Shown piece by piece: positions 11,822 to 21,544 of a DNA stretch of 64,000 nt. The DNA is from Thamnaconus septentrionalis (Eukaryota > Chordata > Actinopteri > Tetraodontiformes > Monacanthidae), in the NCBI GenBank assembly GCA_009823395.1, contig CM020517.1, positions 18,658,501-18,722,500 of the forward strand, in the 5' to 3' direction. Every line of letters starts with the position of its first letter. Position 1 is the stretch's first letter. The notes beneath the pieces are model-generated. The model did no database searches, was not told the origin of the DNA, and saw nothing but the letters and a program-made list of their open reading frames with translations. Made by a program: the position numbers and the translations under genes.

Positions 11822-14800
11822 CCAGTCTAACCCAGCCTGGATCAGTCCTATATGAGGTCCGGTCCGTCCAACTTTCAGCATGGTCACCAGCCTGGTGACA
11901 AAATGCTTCTGCAGGTTGAAGCGCCGCCGTCCGATGTTGTTGCTGCTGTCGACCACCAGGGCGATGTCCACCTGGCAATCTGCAAGAGAAACAAAACTGT
12001 ATCTTTACACTCATATTCTCAACATCTGTGGGAAACTGCGCTGCCTTCAACACAACAGGAAGTCAAGCTTCAGAAAATAAAGAGGGGCACCTTTGTTTCC
12101 TCCTGTCAGGGCTTTCTTGACGGACGGCTTCTTCACCGCTTTCTTTGCTGCAACAACACACACGCAGGTTAGAGTTTGTCTGATGAAAACATCACACGCC
12201 TGCCAGTGTGTGGAGGCTTGAAAGAGGAAGAAGAAGAAGAAGAAGAAGAAGAGGAGGAGAAGAGAGGCAGAAGAAAGGTTCACCTGGTGGTGCAGCTGCA
12301 GGTAAGGACGTGGTGCTGGTGTCGCTGGTCAGCTCCAGGGGAACATTGTTGGGTCCTGGCCAAAGACAGACACACACATTACACACTGTGGATGTTCAGG
12401 AGAACTGAACAATAACTCAGACTATAAATGCTGATGAATAATAACTGCAGAATGCCTGAGCCCTTCAATACACAAATTCACTTTTGTTAAACTCAAAATT
12501 TTCCATTTATCCAATAGGGGGCAGCACTGCCTCAGCCCACTGTTGATGGCAAACACCCGGGCAAAAAAAAAAAAAAAAAACCCACACTATATAAACTCTT
12601 TTATCTTTTATTTGATTTTTTTTTTGTATTAATTTTAATATTTTTTTAAAGATGTCTAAAATATTTTCTGGTCATGAACGTTTATACATGTGTGTACGCC
12701 ACCTACTGCTGAGGCTGAAGGAGGCTGTCCAGTGAGACAGGCTCTGTGAGTGGATGGTGTTGGCGTAGGAGCTGACGTAGTTGCGTCGTCCCTGCTGCTT
12801 GTGGACGGTGACGGGACCTCCAGACGGACCCAGCAGCCCCCTGCGGACCCCAGGAACCACTGGTTAGCACAGGCATGGGCAAACTACGGCCTGGGGGGCC
12901 ATATATGGGTGCACAGGGCCACCGTAGTTCACTGGCAGCTCAGGAGAGGGAGGGAGAGTGAAAGACGCTGCAATCTAAAGTGTAACCACTGAATGTTGCT
13001 GTTTCTTCGTCAAAATCCCCAAATATTCCACACTGGACCTTCAAAGACAGGAATGCAGTTTGGAGTGGATGAGTGAGATCATGTGATGTCATGTCATGTG
13101 ATGAGCTCCATGGACCAAAGAAAACATTTTCACATTTTAACAACAAACTATGAAGATATGCTGATGGTGATGAACAACAATATTGTTTAGCGAGTTTGGT
13201 ATTTGACCCGATCAGAACTTCAAAAACGATCCTTGTTTAAAGATCTGCGTGTCAACGCTGGCCAGTTGAGGAGGACACGGCGCTCCTCAAGAGGAAATCA
13301 CATTTCACACTTCCTCCCTGAGGATGGCAAGATGAGAAGAGGAAGGACAGAGGGAAGGTGGAGGAACCCGGAGGAACCTGGAGGAGCCCAGTCGGTGTGG
13401 ACCTCCTCTCAGGGCCCCTCAAGGAAGGAGGGAGGGGTTCACTCAGGGTTGAGAGCTTAATCCCTCCTTCCTGCACATTCCTTCACGGTGTTGCTGTTGT
13501 GTCCAGGGTCAGCACACAGGCGGCCTCACGCTGCTCGCTATTATGTCACACCTTCAGGACCAACGTTTGAGCCACGTGTCTCCTACACCTGCTCACTCAA
13601 GCTCCATTCAGCCCCTCATAATTAGAAGACTGTGCGCACATATATACACACCAGCAGTCAAAGGTTTGGACACAAACTTCTGATTTGATGAAGGCTTTTC
13701 TTCCATTTTCAGGACCATTGACGTTGCAGATGGTCACTCAAGGCGTCAAAACGATGAATGAACACATATGGAAGATGTATTAAACAAAAAGTGTGCAATA
13801 ACTCAAACCAGTTTTATATTTGAGGTGATCTAGAATAGCCACCCTTCATAAAAAATATATAGAACATAACATATTTAGGTATTTGCATCTGCAGTGTAGA
13901 AAGTAGTCAAGATCGAGAAGAAACAAGGTGCGTCCAAACTGTTGACTGGTATCTTGATATCTATTCAACCTTCCATCACATTTGAAAACAGGCCAATTGG
14001 ATTGTTCTGTTCTGGCAGTTGGTTCTGGTTGTTGGTGACAGCGGCTCAAGGCTTCCTATTGGTGGGTTGTGATCCACTGCTGATTGTCACAACTGCAAAT
14101 ACTGCTGTTCTGTATGAATATGTGACTGGCAGGGATTGAAATCAGCTGCGTTGCAGTTGAGGCCTGTGAGCGGTGGTGGAAAAGAGAGAGAGAGAGAGAG
14201 AGAGAGGAAGAGGAGGATGAGAAGGCCGGTGATGGTCCAACCTGTGGATGGCAGCTCCACAGATGGAGGAGATGGAGGCGTAGACCACCGTCCCAAACAC
14301 TGAGACCCTCCACTGAGTGCAGTCCGCCGGGCACAGCACCAGCAGCTTGTCCTCGGACAGGTCGGCTCCTCGGGTCACACAGGTCACTGGGTAGGCGACT
14401 GGCAACAACAGCACAACCACAAAGTGAAGACCGATTGACGACGGCAATGTTCACCATCAGTGGCACTCTGATATAGAGGACATGTTGCGCAATCCAAATC
14501 TCCAAAGTGGGCTGAAGATGACAAATGAATTTAAAATCTAAAAAATCATATAACAATCAAACTGTAAAATTACAATTCCAAACGGCACCAAAACAGTGTT
14601 TGGAAAAGAAGAGCGCCACCAGGTGGAGGATGGAATCCTAGTAACAGACAGGAAGAGTTTCTTTTTCCTTTTCGATGGTCCAGTAACTGCAACAAAGACC
14701 TGCAAACCCAAAACTGTGCTGAACAAGAGACACTACACTGCATCCCGATTGTATTATCCATCCATCTATTTCTATTATTGCTCATCATGTTTGGATTGAG

Positions 14801-15855
14801 CGACCGCTAGCTGGATAGCAGCTAAACTATTCAGGGAATAGCTCCACAATATACGATTATACTACAGTTTATTCTGGTGCAGGAGGAGGAACATTATCTC
14901 AGGGCTTCGGTTGATGTCAGACTGAGGAGATTTTATTTGAAAAAAAAAATAAACACTAGTATAAGTTCATAAATAAAAGAGGCATCTTGGTGGAGTGAAA
15001 GTGTAGAAATGAGAAGGCAAAGCAGGGCAGTCATGTGACCAGAGCTTTGATCTATTAAGAAAATTAATAATATAATTAAATGACTCCCAGTAAAATGATT
15101 TTTTTTCATTTGGGTTTTACTGGTAACAGAGATATTTTCTTTTTCTAAAAAACAAAAAACAACCAGGACTTTAAAATGGGAGAGGTGTGGGTTGAGATAA
15201 AAGGAGTTTCCTGCTCTGTGATGCTCTTCACAGGAGACTGTGTAATTTATTCAAATAGTCAGAAAAACAAATGTGCTCCTGAAAGAACTGACACGGGATG
15301 AAAAGGAGCTTTTCATCTGTTTGGTCAATAGGAAATAAAAGGAAGGAGCTTAGTCTAGCTTTCACATCTTTTATGGTTCAGGCTCAAAACAAACAGAGGA
15401 AAAATTCCAAAAAGATCTGCTGGAGGTGTGGAGGGGAGGATGAGGCTGGACGAGAGGAAAGCAGAGACTCTTCTAATAAAGACATGGAAAAAGTGTTTAG
15501 CATGTTAGCCTCAATAAAGATCGGCTTTAGGGTCTGGACAGTTGGCCTATGGTCATTTTGGATATTAATGTTTATAAGCAATAAAAAATATTCCAATCGA
15601 ATTGCGACGTGAACATTTCTCAGAATGATTTTAATTTTATATTGAAGTTTGGAATCAAAATGAAAAGTAAATACACCTCAGCTGACTGAGCTTCAGTGAT
15701 GCAGTTTAGAAATCCCTTTTTGCATCGAAAAAAAAAAAATCCCTTTTTGCATCGAAAAAGTCGTCAATTGAAAAGAGAAGCAACGGTGAGATCGAAGTTT
15801 GAGTTGAGTTGAGTGAGAACATTGGCCCTGAACTGAAGCATTGAGCAATGGTTTC

Positions 15856-15906
<51 letters not shown>

Positions 15907-16404
15907 TCAGGGACTCACCACTGGATTCTGAGCCAATGGCTGAGGAGATCAGGAAGCACAGGCCTGAAGGGGAAACAACCAAACATCAGTGTCTTAGTTT
16001 CAATCCAAGCATTGAACTGTGTTTTTACTCCAACACCAACCAACCACAGCTGGACAGCTGAATGAACTGCAGAGATATTGAAGGGAGATAGATTCAAAAT
16101 CATAAGTTCTCCATTCCTTACAACTAATAAATGACAAAAAAAATAAATAAATAATATATCTAATGAGAAAATTGTTATATGGCATTTATTTATACCAACA
16201 TGGTCAAAAATAGTCCAATATGTCAGTGATAAGTTCACGTATTTAATAGATATGTTTTGGGAAATAAACAGGAAAGGAGCTCTCTGCTCCTCAGCTGCAG
16301 TGTTTTCTCCCAGCTGAGAGAACCGAGGCGGAAAAGAGGGAACGGACGGAGAGAGGAAGTGAAGGAATACCTGCAGCAGGCAGCACGATAGACAGCAGAG
16401 ACAT
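9048..16404 (-). CDS. coch: Cochlin, complete coding sequence, 14 coding exons
   Basis: Cochlin is a secreted extracellular-matrix protein, abundant in the inner ear, whose LCCL domain also has an innate-immune role. Coding exons: 16404-16371, 15963-15919, 14398-14242, 12840-12707, 12355-12284, 12147-12091, 11979-11832, 11629-11526, 11266-11040, 10508-10394, 10182-10039, 9957-9801, 9507-9413, 9220-9048. All phases agree; 553 aa versus about 550 in human. Layout: hydrophobic signal peptide (1 to about 24), LCCL domain (about 28-123, four Cys, motif [13 protein letters not shown]), Lys-rich linker, vWA1 (about 167-345) and vWA2 (about 368-550). vWA2 has a complete MIDAS (DGSSS); vWA1 has DSSNN, with Asn in the last position as in the human protein. 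The ATG sits 8 nt after an acceptor-like TTCCAG, so an upstream non-coding exon is expected. Confidence 0.96.
10838..10995 (-). mobile_element. tRNA-derived SINE in a coch intron
   Basis: On the minus strand the sequence runs from an A-box-like AGCTCAGCGG (about 10980) through GGTAGAGTGT to a B-box GGGTTCGACGCCC (about 10924), then a non-tRNA body (AGCCGGGTCAGACC and onward). This is the tRNA-head plus unrelated-body layout of fish SINEs. The head lacks the pairing expected of a functional tRNA. Confidence 0.75.
11472..11502. repeat. (TG)n microsatellite, coch intron
   Basis: About 15 units, 24 nt beyond the donor of the exon at 11526-11629. Confidence 0.95.
11640..11692. repeat. (CA)n microsatellite at a coch 3' splice site
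   Basis: Reads (TG)n on the transcript strand and ends 8 nt before the acceptor AG (11631-11630) of the exon at 11526-11629, taking the place of the polypyrimidine tract. Confidence 0.95.
11780..11819. repeat. (TG)n microsatellite after a coch donor
   Basis: About 20 units, starting 12 nt inside the intron after the exon ending at 11832; (CA)n on the transcript. Confidence 0.95.
12225..12262. repeat. (GAA)n purine tract in a coch intron
   Basis: AGAAGAAG units between the exons at 12284-12355 and 12091-12147; it reads (CTT)n on the transcript. Confidence 0.85.
12869..13046. mobile_element. hAT-type end joined to copy 2 of the AAAGGTCCAGTGTGTAA family
   Basis: CAGGCATGGGCAAACTACGG (from 12871) is an end of the hAT-like family also seen near 20.6 and 21.5 kb. 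It runs directly into GGCCACCGTAGTTCACTGGC, CTCAGGAGAGGGAGGG and a terminal CACACTGGACCTT (13031-13043), which belong to the MITE-like family of copy 1. The left TIR of the second family is missing, so this is a truncated copy. Confidence 0.6.
13655..13948. mobile_element. Tc1/mariner-like MITE in a coch intron
   Basis: The left end CAGTCAAAGGTTTGGACACA and right end GCGTCCAAACTGTTGACTG are imperfect terminal inverted repeats about 290 bp apart, with an AT-rich non-coding interior. The CAGTCAAAAGTTTGGACACA terminus is very common in teleost genomes. A fragment with the same terminus lies near 42260. Confidence 0.75.
15856..15906. repeat. (CAGA)n microsatellite
   Basis: About 12 units, starting 12 nt inside the intron after the coch exon ending at 15919. 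Confidence 0.95.
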
Positions 16405-16598
16405 CACTGCACCTGGAACAGTCAGAGGGGATCACTGAGTTGATGCAAATATCAGTCGAGGATAGAACACAAATACACAAATACACAAATACTGCTGCTC
16501 GAAAACAAATCCTTCAGTATTCATAAATAACTGGAAACAACAATGACAAAAAATAGAAACAACACTAAAGAGTGACTGCAGTTAGTTCAAGATGTTTG

Positions 16599-16599
<1 letters not shown>

Positions 16600-16632
<33 letters not shown>
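16600..16632. repeat. (CA)n microsatellite upstream of the coch start exon
   Basis: About 16 uninterrupted CA units, in the probable first intron of coch. Confidence 0.95.
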
Positions 16633-16633
<1 letters not shown>

Positions 16634-17310
16634 AGCTGATGGACTCAGAGTAACATGACTCATTGTGAAACACGTTCACACTCGGCCAACTGCACCAGCA
16701 AACCAGGTAGTAAACAGGAAGAGGAAGTAACACTGCCTCAACTCACTGATGACAATCATCAGACAGACAGGCAGGCGGTAAAAACTTCTGAACGAGCAGC
16801 AATTCCTCCCTGCATCCAGCTTGCATTGACTTGACTTCCCGACGTTCACTGTGTCATCAGCAGCTTTACAAATAAACCAGCCAGTCAGAAAAATCCCAAC
16901 GCTCGACATCAACGACTTTACCGCCTGCTTTCAGTCAAAAACAAAAGAACAGCGGCCGATCGAGGGGAGAGTTTTCTGCCCAGCAAGCTGGTGAGAAGGG
17001 AAAGCAGTCAGAAAACAGCCAGTCAGCCAGTCAGTCAGTGAACAACTCTACGCAGCAGCGGCTCTGCTGAGCAAATTATCAACAGGTGACTCCTGAGACC
17101 AGGAGTGAATCAGTCCACAAACACTGAAAAACCCCAAAAGTTCATGATGGAATTCAGTCATGAACGACTCAGTAATGAACGACTCAGTAATACTCGGTAA
17201 TGAATGACTCAGTAATGAACGACTTCCGCCACCAAAAACTGCATGCAGTTACTCCAACTCGCAGTCTTTCTGTTGGTAGAAAATATATCTTGGTATTGCA
17301 TCAGGTGTAA

Positions 17311-17314
17311 AAAA

Positions 17315-17345
<31 letters not shown>

Positions 17346-17346
17346 A
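17311..17346. repeat. (AAAT)n microsatellite
   Basis: Nine AAAT/ATAA units, in the probable first intron of coch. Confidence 0.9.
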
Positions 17347-17702
17347 TCATCCTGCATCCCCATCAACCAACCTGTTGATAGCAAATACTGTCATCACTGC
17401 TGAAGAGAAATAAAGTGCAAAAACAGCCTGCAACCAGTCAACCAGTCAGAACAACAGCAGCAGAGCTGAAAGCGAACCAGCCTCTCAGTGCGACCGTCAC
17501 TCATGATGAAGACACAGCAGAACATCCAACAGTCTGTACAGTTCAAGGTGAAGGACAGAAGGTTGGAAAACTGGATTCTTTTATTCTAGCGTCCAAATCA
17601 GCACACGAAGCAGCAGTCGCTGCACACTTCACCACTCAGTAGTTCAGTCATTCAGTCATCAACCGACAAGGAGAAGCCATCCAGGCGAGCGAGTCATCTT
17701 AC

Positions 17703-17752
17703 TGACTGTTTCTTCAGCTGAAGAGTCTCTGGAAGCCCTTGACAGTGTATTC

Positions 17753-17791
<39 letters not shown>

Positions 17792-17851
17792 GATGATGCT
17801 GAGCTGGTGGTGGTCGATCGCCCGCTCAGACACAGTCTAGCCCTTTAAATA
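17703..17851 (-). promoter_or_regulatory. coch: Candidate coch promoter and non-coding exon 1
   Basis: On the minus strand a TATA-like TATTTAAA (17851-17844) is followed about 30 nt later by a plausible transcription start near 17815. The leader then contains (CTG)11, and a good donor GTCA|GTAAGA lies at 17703/17702. The coch start exon begins with an acceptor at 16413, which fits a non-coding exon 1 here as in mammalian COCH. The transcript is inferred. Confidence 0.4.
17758..17790. repeat. (CAG)11 triplet repeat
   Basis: Uninterrupted 33 nt. It reads (CTG)11 on the coch strand, inside the proposed 5' UTR exon. Confidence 0.95.
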
Positions 17852-18358
17852 ATCTCTCATTCACTCGCTCACTCGCTCACTCGCTCACGTCTCACTGTTG
17901 TGACATCAGCGGCAGTTTGGGGGGAGGGGCTCCACAGACACCAACCTGAGAGGGAGGTGGGAGGTGGTGGGAGTGGAGGCTCTGAGGAGCGGACGAGGCT
18001 GCTGGAGATGGAAAAACCTCACAGAAGCTTCATTTCCACCGCAGGGTCATTAGAGACCTCAGCTCAAAACCTGATCATCAAAACCTGATCATCAAAACCT
18101 GATCATCAAAACCATGCATGTTCCATGAGAAGGAGAGGCTTCAATAATGGATATATTTTTTTGAGGTGTGAAATGTCGGCAAGGGCTTTTTTTGAAGGTA
18201 TCCTGGAGCCTAAAAAGAGACAGAAGAGAAGTTTCACTGAGCTGCTGTCTTATCTCTGCTCTGGCTGTCAAAGAATTGCTTCTCATTGCAGCAACCTGTT
18301 GTCCCAACAGGTGTGGCAGGAAGCACAGCACCTGTAATACACCTGTAATAATTAACAG

Positions 18359-18982
18359 CACAGGTGGGAATTCATCAAGTACAAATACTTTGTTACTGTA
18401 CTTAAGTCGAGGGTTTTTAGGTATCTGTACTTTAGCCAGGTATTTCTTTTCACTGACAACTTTTTACTTTTACGCCCTGCATTTGTCTACAAATATTTGT
18501 ACTTTGTACTCAGTACATTGGGGGAAAAAAAGTTCATTATGTTTGTGTTTAAAAAGGTACAAATCCTGTTTGAAGTTATTCACTCACTACTTTGCTTTTT
18601 GTTATTCTAGTTGCTGTTGCTTGAAGTGGAGCTACGGTGTCTGAACGATGCTGCTGTGAATTGACACGACAGTGACTCATAGTACTGCACCTCAGTGTCA
18701 CCGTTCACTGCGCTTCCACTACCAGGGAAAGTAAACATGGAGAAAACAACATCAGCCATCGTATTAAAAGTGGAAACATGCATGAATGAAGTTGCGCATT
18801 GTTTTATTCATTCCAGAAAAAAAATAATTTGTACTTTTTAGGACATTTTAGAGCCTCTACTCTCGTACTTTTACCTGAGCAATGACGTTGAATCAGTACT
18901 TTTGCTTTTTACTGGATTATTATTGGACACAAGCATCTGTACTTTCACTACAGTACACCGAATGTGTACTTTGCCACCTGTG
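18359..18982. mobile_element. Non-autonomous inverted-repeat element
   Basis: CACAGGTGGG at the left and GCCACCTGTG at the right are inverted termini. The interior is dominated by variants of GTACTTTTAC and AAGTACAAATAC, a repeat style common in teleosts. No open frame of note and no clear target-site duplication, so ends are approximate. Confidence 0.55.
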
Positions 18983-19413
18983 GTTGACTGCGTGTGTGTA
19001 GGGACTTCATTTTTTAAATCAGCCAAATACTGTTTGAACGTGAAATATTCCTTTAAAGGTTAAGAAAAGCAAGAAGCAACTGCGGCAAGACGAGCTGGAA
19101 AAACACAGAGGAACAAGTGCAGCTTGTAAATAACAGCTGCTGCTCAACACATTAGACACTGAATACTTTAGCAGCGTCCCTGTCATCTTCGAACAGAGCC
19201 GGACGGTATTTTAGTCTTTTTTTTTTTTTTTTTTTTGCGGTCACAGTTTTGGGTGGCGTCCTTCACTCTGGAGGAAGGAAGGAGGAGCCGACTGAGTGAA
19301 CTGAGCTGATGAAGGGCTGATGTCAGTGGCACCTCACATGCTGGCCAGTTTCCAGACTGCAGCCTTATCAACAATATCAACAGCAGCAGGAAGACGCTGC
19401 CCTTGCATGGCAG

Positions 19414-19520
19414 CAGTGATGGGAACTCTGAGTCTTTTCAGAGAAGCGGTTCTTTTGGCTCGGCTCACTGAAAAGAGTCGCTGGCTCTTTTGGCTCCCAA
19501 GCGGCTCCTGAGAGATTTTG
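19414..19520. mobile_element. hAT-like MITE end (fragment)
   Basis: Starts CAGTGATGGGAACTCTGAG and continues with CTCTTTTCAGAG and CGGTTCTTTTGGCTC blocks, a terminus I know as a frequent fish hAT-type MITE. The matching right end was not found, so the copy is truncated or degraded. Confidence 0.5.
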
Positions 19521-20230
19521 TTGCTGATATTATTTTATGGACCAAATGATGTAAAAATGATTGACTAATGTTCATGACATCGACAATATTATATTTGTAT
19601 TAGTTATACACTCAACATGGAGCACTGAGTTCTGTCAGAATAAATATTAAATACCAAAACAAACACTCACCCTAATGCAGCTATGCAACCTACATTAAAA
19701 ACACCTATATACACTCTATATAGATACATTTTTTTTATTTTAATAAAAACATAATTATATATTTTTTTTCTTTTGTTTTTTTCTTCTTTTTTTTGTCGGC
19801 TAATGATAAAAAAATCTCCTCCTGGCTCTTTCCCCCTCCAGCATCATTGGGTAACATTTCATCACTTGAGTAAAGTGGAACAACACTGTGGCTGAGAGCA
19901 GCAGGTCTGTGGCTCACAGGTCAGAGTTCAGGCTCACAGTAGAAAAGGAAACAAGCACCTTTTGTTGGTCGGGATCATTGACTCTCCTGGATCGCTGTAA
20001 GCAGGAATTAGCTTTTCTGGGTGCTGTTTGTCTGTGAACGTGACTGCTGACCTCACAGAGGGATCTGCACCGGGTGACTCGACGCATACGTTACATACTG
20101 TATATCCGTCTGGGAGAGTAGCTGCATTGTTGAGGGCTCACACTGGAGCAGGGCTGGGCGAACTGTCTGACTGCTGGAGCCTCAGTGGGCCATACAGTAG
20201 GCCAGAGGAGCCGGAGCAGCAGCAGATGGA

Positions 20231-20263
20231 TGGAGTGTTTGGGTGAGCCACCCAAACACTCCA
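20231..20263. other. Perfect 15-bp hairpin with 3-nt loop
   Basis: TGGAGTGTTTGGGTG (20231-20245), loop AGC, then its exact reverse complement (20249-20263). It lies at the left edge of the CCACAGAACCACC minisatellite. Confidence 0.9.
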
Positions 20264-20428
20264 CAGAACCACCACAGAACCACACAGAACCACCTAGAAC
20301 AAGCCAAGACCACCTGTAACAACCCAGAACCACCACAGAACCACCTAGAACAAGCCAAGACCACCTGGAACAACCCAGAACCACCACAGAACCATCCAGA
20401 AATATCTAGAACCACCCCACCCCAACTA
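20259..20428. repeat. Degenerate minisatellite (AACCACCACAGAACCACC type)
   Basis: Repeated ACCACCACAGAACCACC and CCTAGAACAAGCCAAGACC blocks; a unit of about 60 bp occurs nearly intact at least twice. Confidence 0.8.
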
Positions 20429-20431
20429 GAA

Positions 20432-20629
20432 CCGGGTGTGCAAACTTATTGACAGGTGGGGCCACAGTGAGTTCTGCAGTGTGCCAGAGGGGGGTAGCGG
20501 AAACATGGAGGAGATACAGTTGTTTGATGACTGACTGACTGTTAATATCATTTCTTCAAGTTCAGCGGGCCAGATCAGAAACATTTATGGGCCGCATGTG
20601 GCCCCCGGACCGTAGTTTGCCCACGCCTG
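20432..20629. mobile_element. hAT-like non-autonomous element, copy with 3' end
   Basis: The right end ...GTAGTTTGCCCACGCCTG is the reverse complement of the CAGGCRTGGGCAAACTAC terminus at 12871. The left end CCGGGTGTGCAAACTTA is a degenerate version. The interior GGCCGCATGTGGCCCCCGG is typical of 'CAGGGGTGGGCAAACT' elements. Confidence 0.65.
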
Positions 20630-21323
20630 AGCTAGAGGAACAAACAAACTTCAGCGACGGTGAAAAAGTAGAAATGATCGACTGTGTCCTGTTGTAGTTT
20701 TCTCCTGATCACCTGACACGCCCTCCAGTCTGCACTGCATCACTGCATGACCCGGCACCATCGCTGCACGATGTCTGTGAAGGTTCTCAGTCATCCAGGT
20801 CATCTTACAGCAGAAGGGGTTCTGGACTGGTTCTTGAGGTCTTGAAGACGTCTTCAGTCCTACGAGCACCAATCCAGTCGCCCCAACTGAGCCCCTTCTG
20901 CTCTATCACTGCGCCAGTTAGCCTGAAGGGACCCTGAGGCTGGTGTGGAGTGCTTAAGGTGAAGGAAGTTTTTCTGCAGAGTGTCAGCTTTCTCCCTTAT
21001 CCCGGGATCGTACAACACAATGGTGTAATCACTTAATCTGCTTACTGGGCCAGATTAAGTGATTATGGACATGAATTCTTGCTGTGATTTGGCCAAGAGA
21101 CACAGTGGGCTACACATTGTTCCAGGCCGCAGCCTCCCATCTCGCAGGGTGACCAGAGGAGGTGGCAGGAAGTGGTCCCCCCCCCCCCCCCCCACCACCC
21201 CCCAGCCTCTTCGTTCTTTTCCAGTGTTTACAGCTGTGCAGACTGGCCATGGTTCCTGAGCCCTAATTGGTCATCGTCACTGAAGCCCCTCAGAAAGACT
21301 CCAAAGAAGGAGAAGATTGTGTT

Positions 21324-21326
<3 letters not shown>

Positions 21327-21354
<28 letters not shown>
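21327..21354. repeat. (CA)n microsatellite
   Basis: About 13 CA units. Confidence 0.95.
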
Positions 21355-21357
<3 letters not shown>

Positions 21358-21403
21358 AGAGTCAAACTCTTTCGCTCTTTATTGAAATGTCTCTGAAAAC
21401 ACT

Positions 21404-21544
21404 GCAAACATGGAGGAAATACAGCTGTTTGATGACTGACTGACTGACTGACTGTCAATATCAGTTCTTCAAGTTCCAGTGGGCCGGATTAAAAAGCTTC
21501 ATGGGCCACGTATGGCCCCCCGGGCCATAGTTTGCCCACGCCTG
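21404..21544. mobile_element. hAT-like element fragment, second copy
   Basis: Shares ACATGGAGGA, TTTGATGACTGACTGACTG, TTCTTCAAGTT and the terminal TAGTTTGCCCACGCCTG with the element at 20432-20629. The left end is missing. Confidence 0.65.

Noticed and set aside
13203..13570. Overlapping frames in a coch intron
   Set aside because: No similarity to cochlin and no matching splice phases; the LCCL exons on either side join correctly without them.
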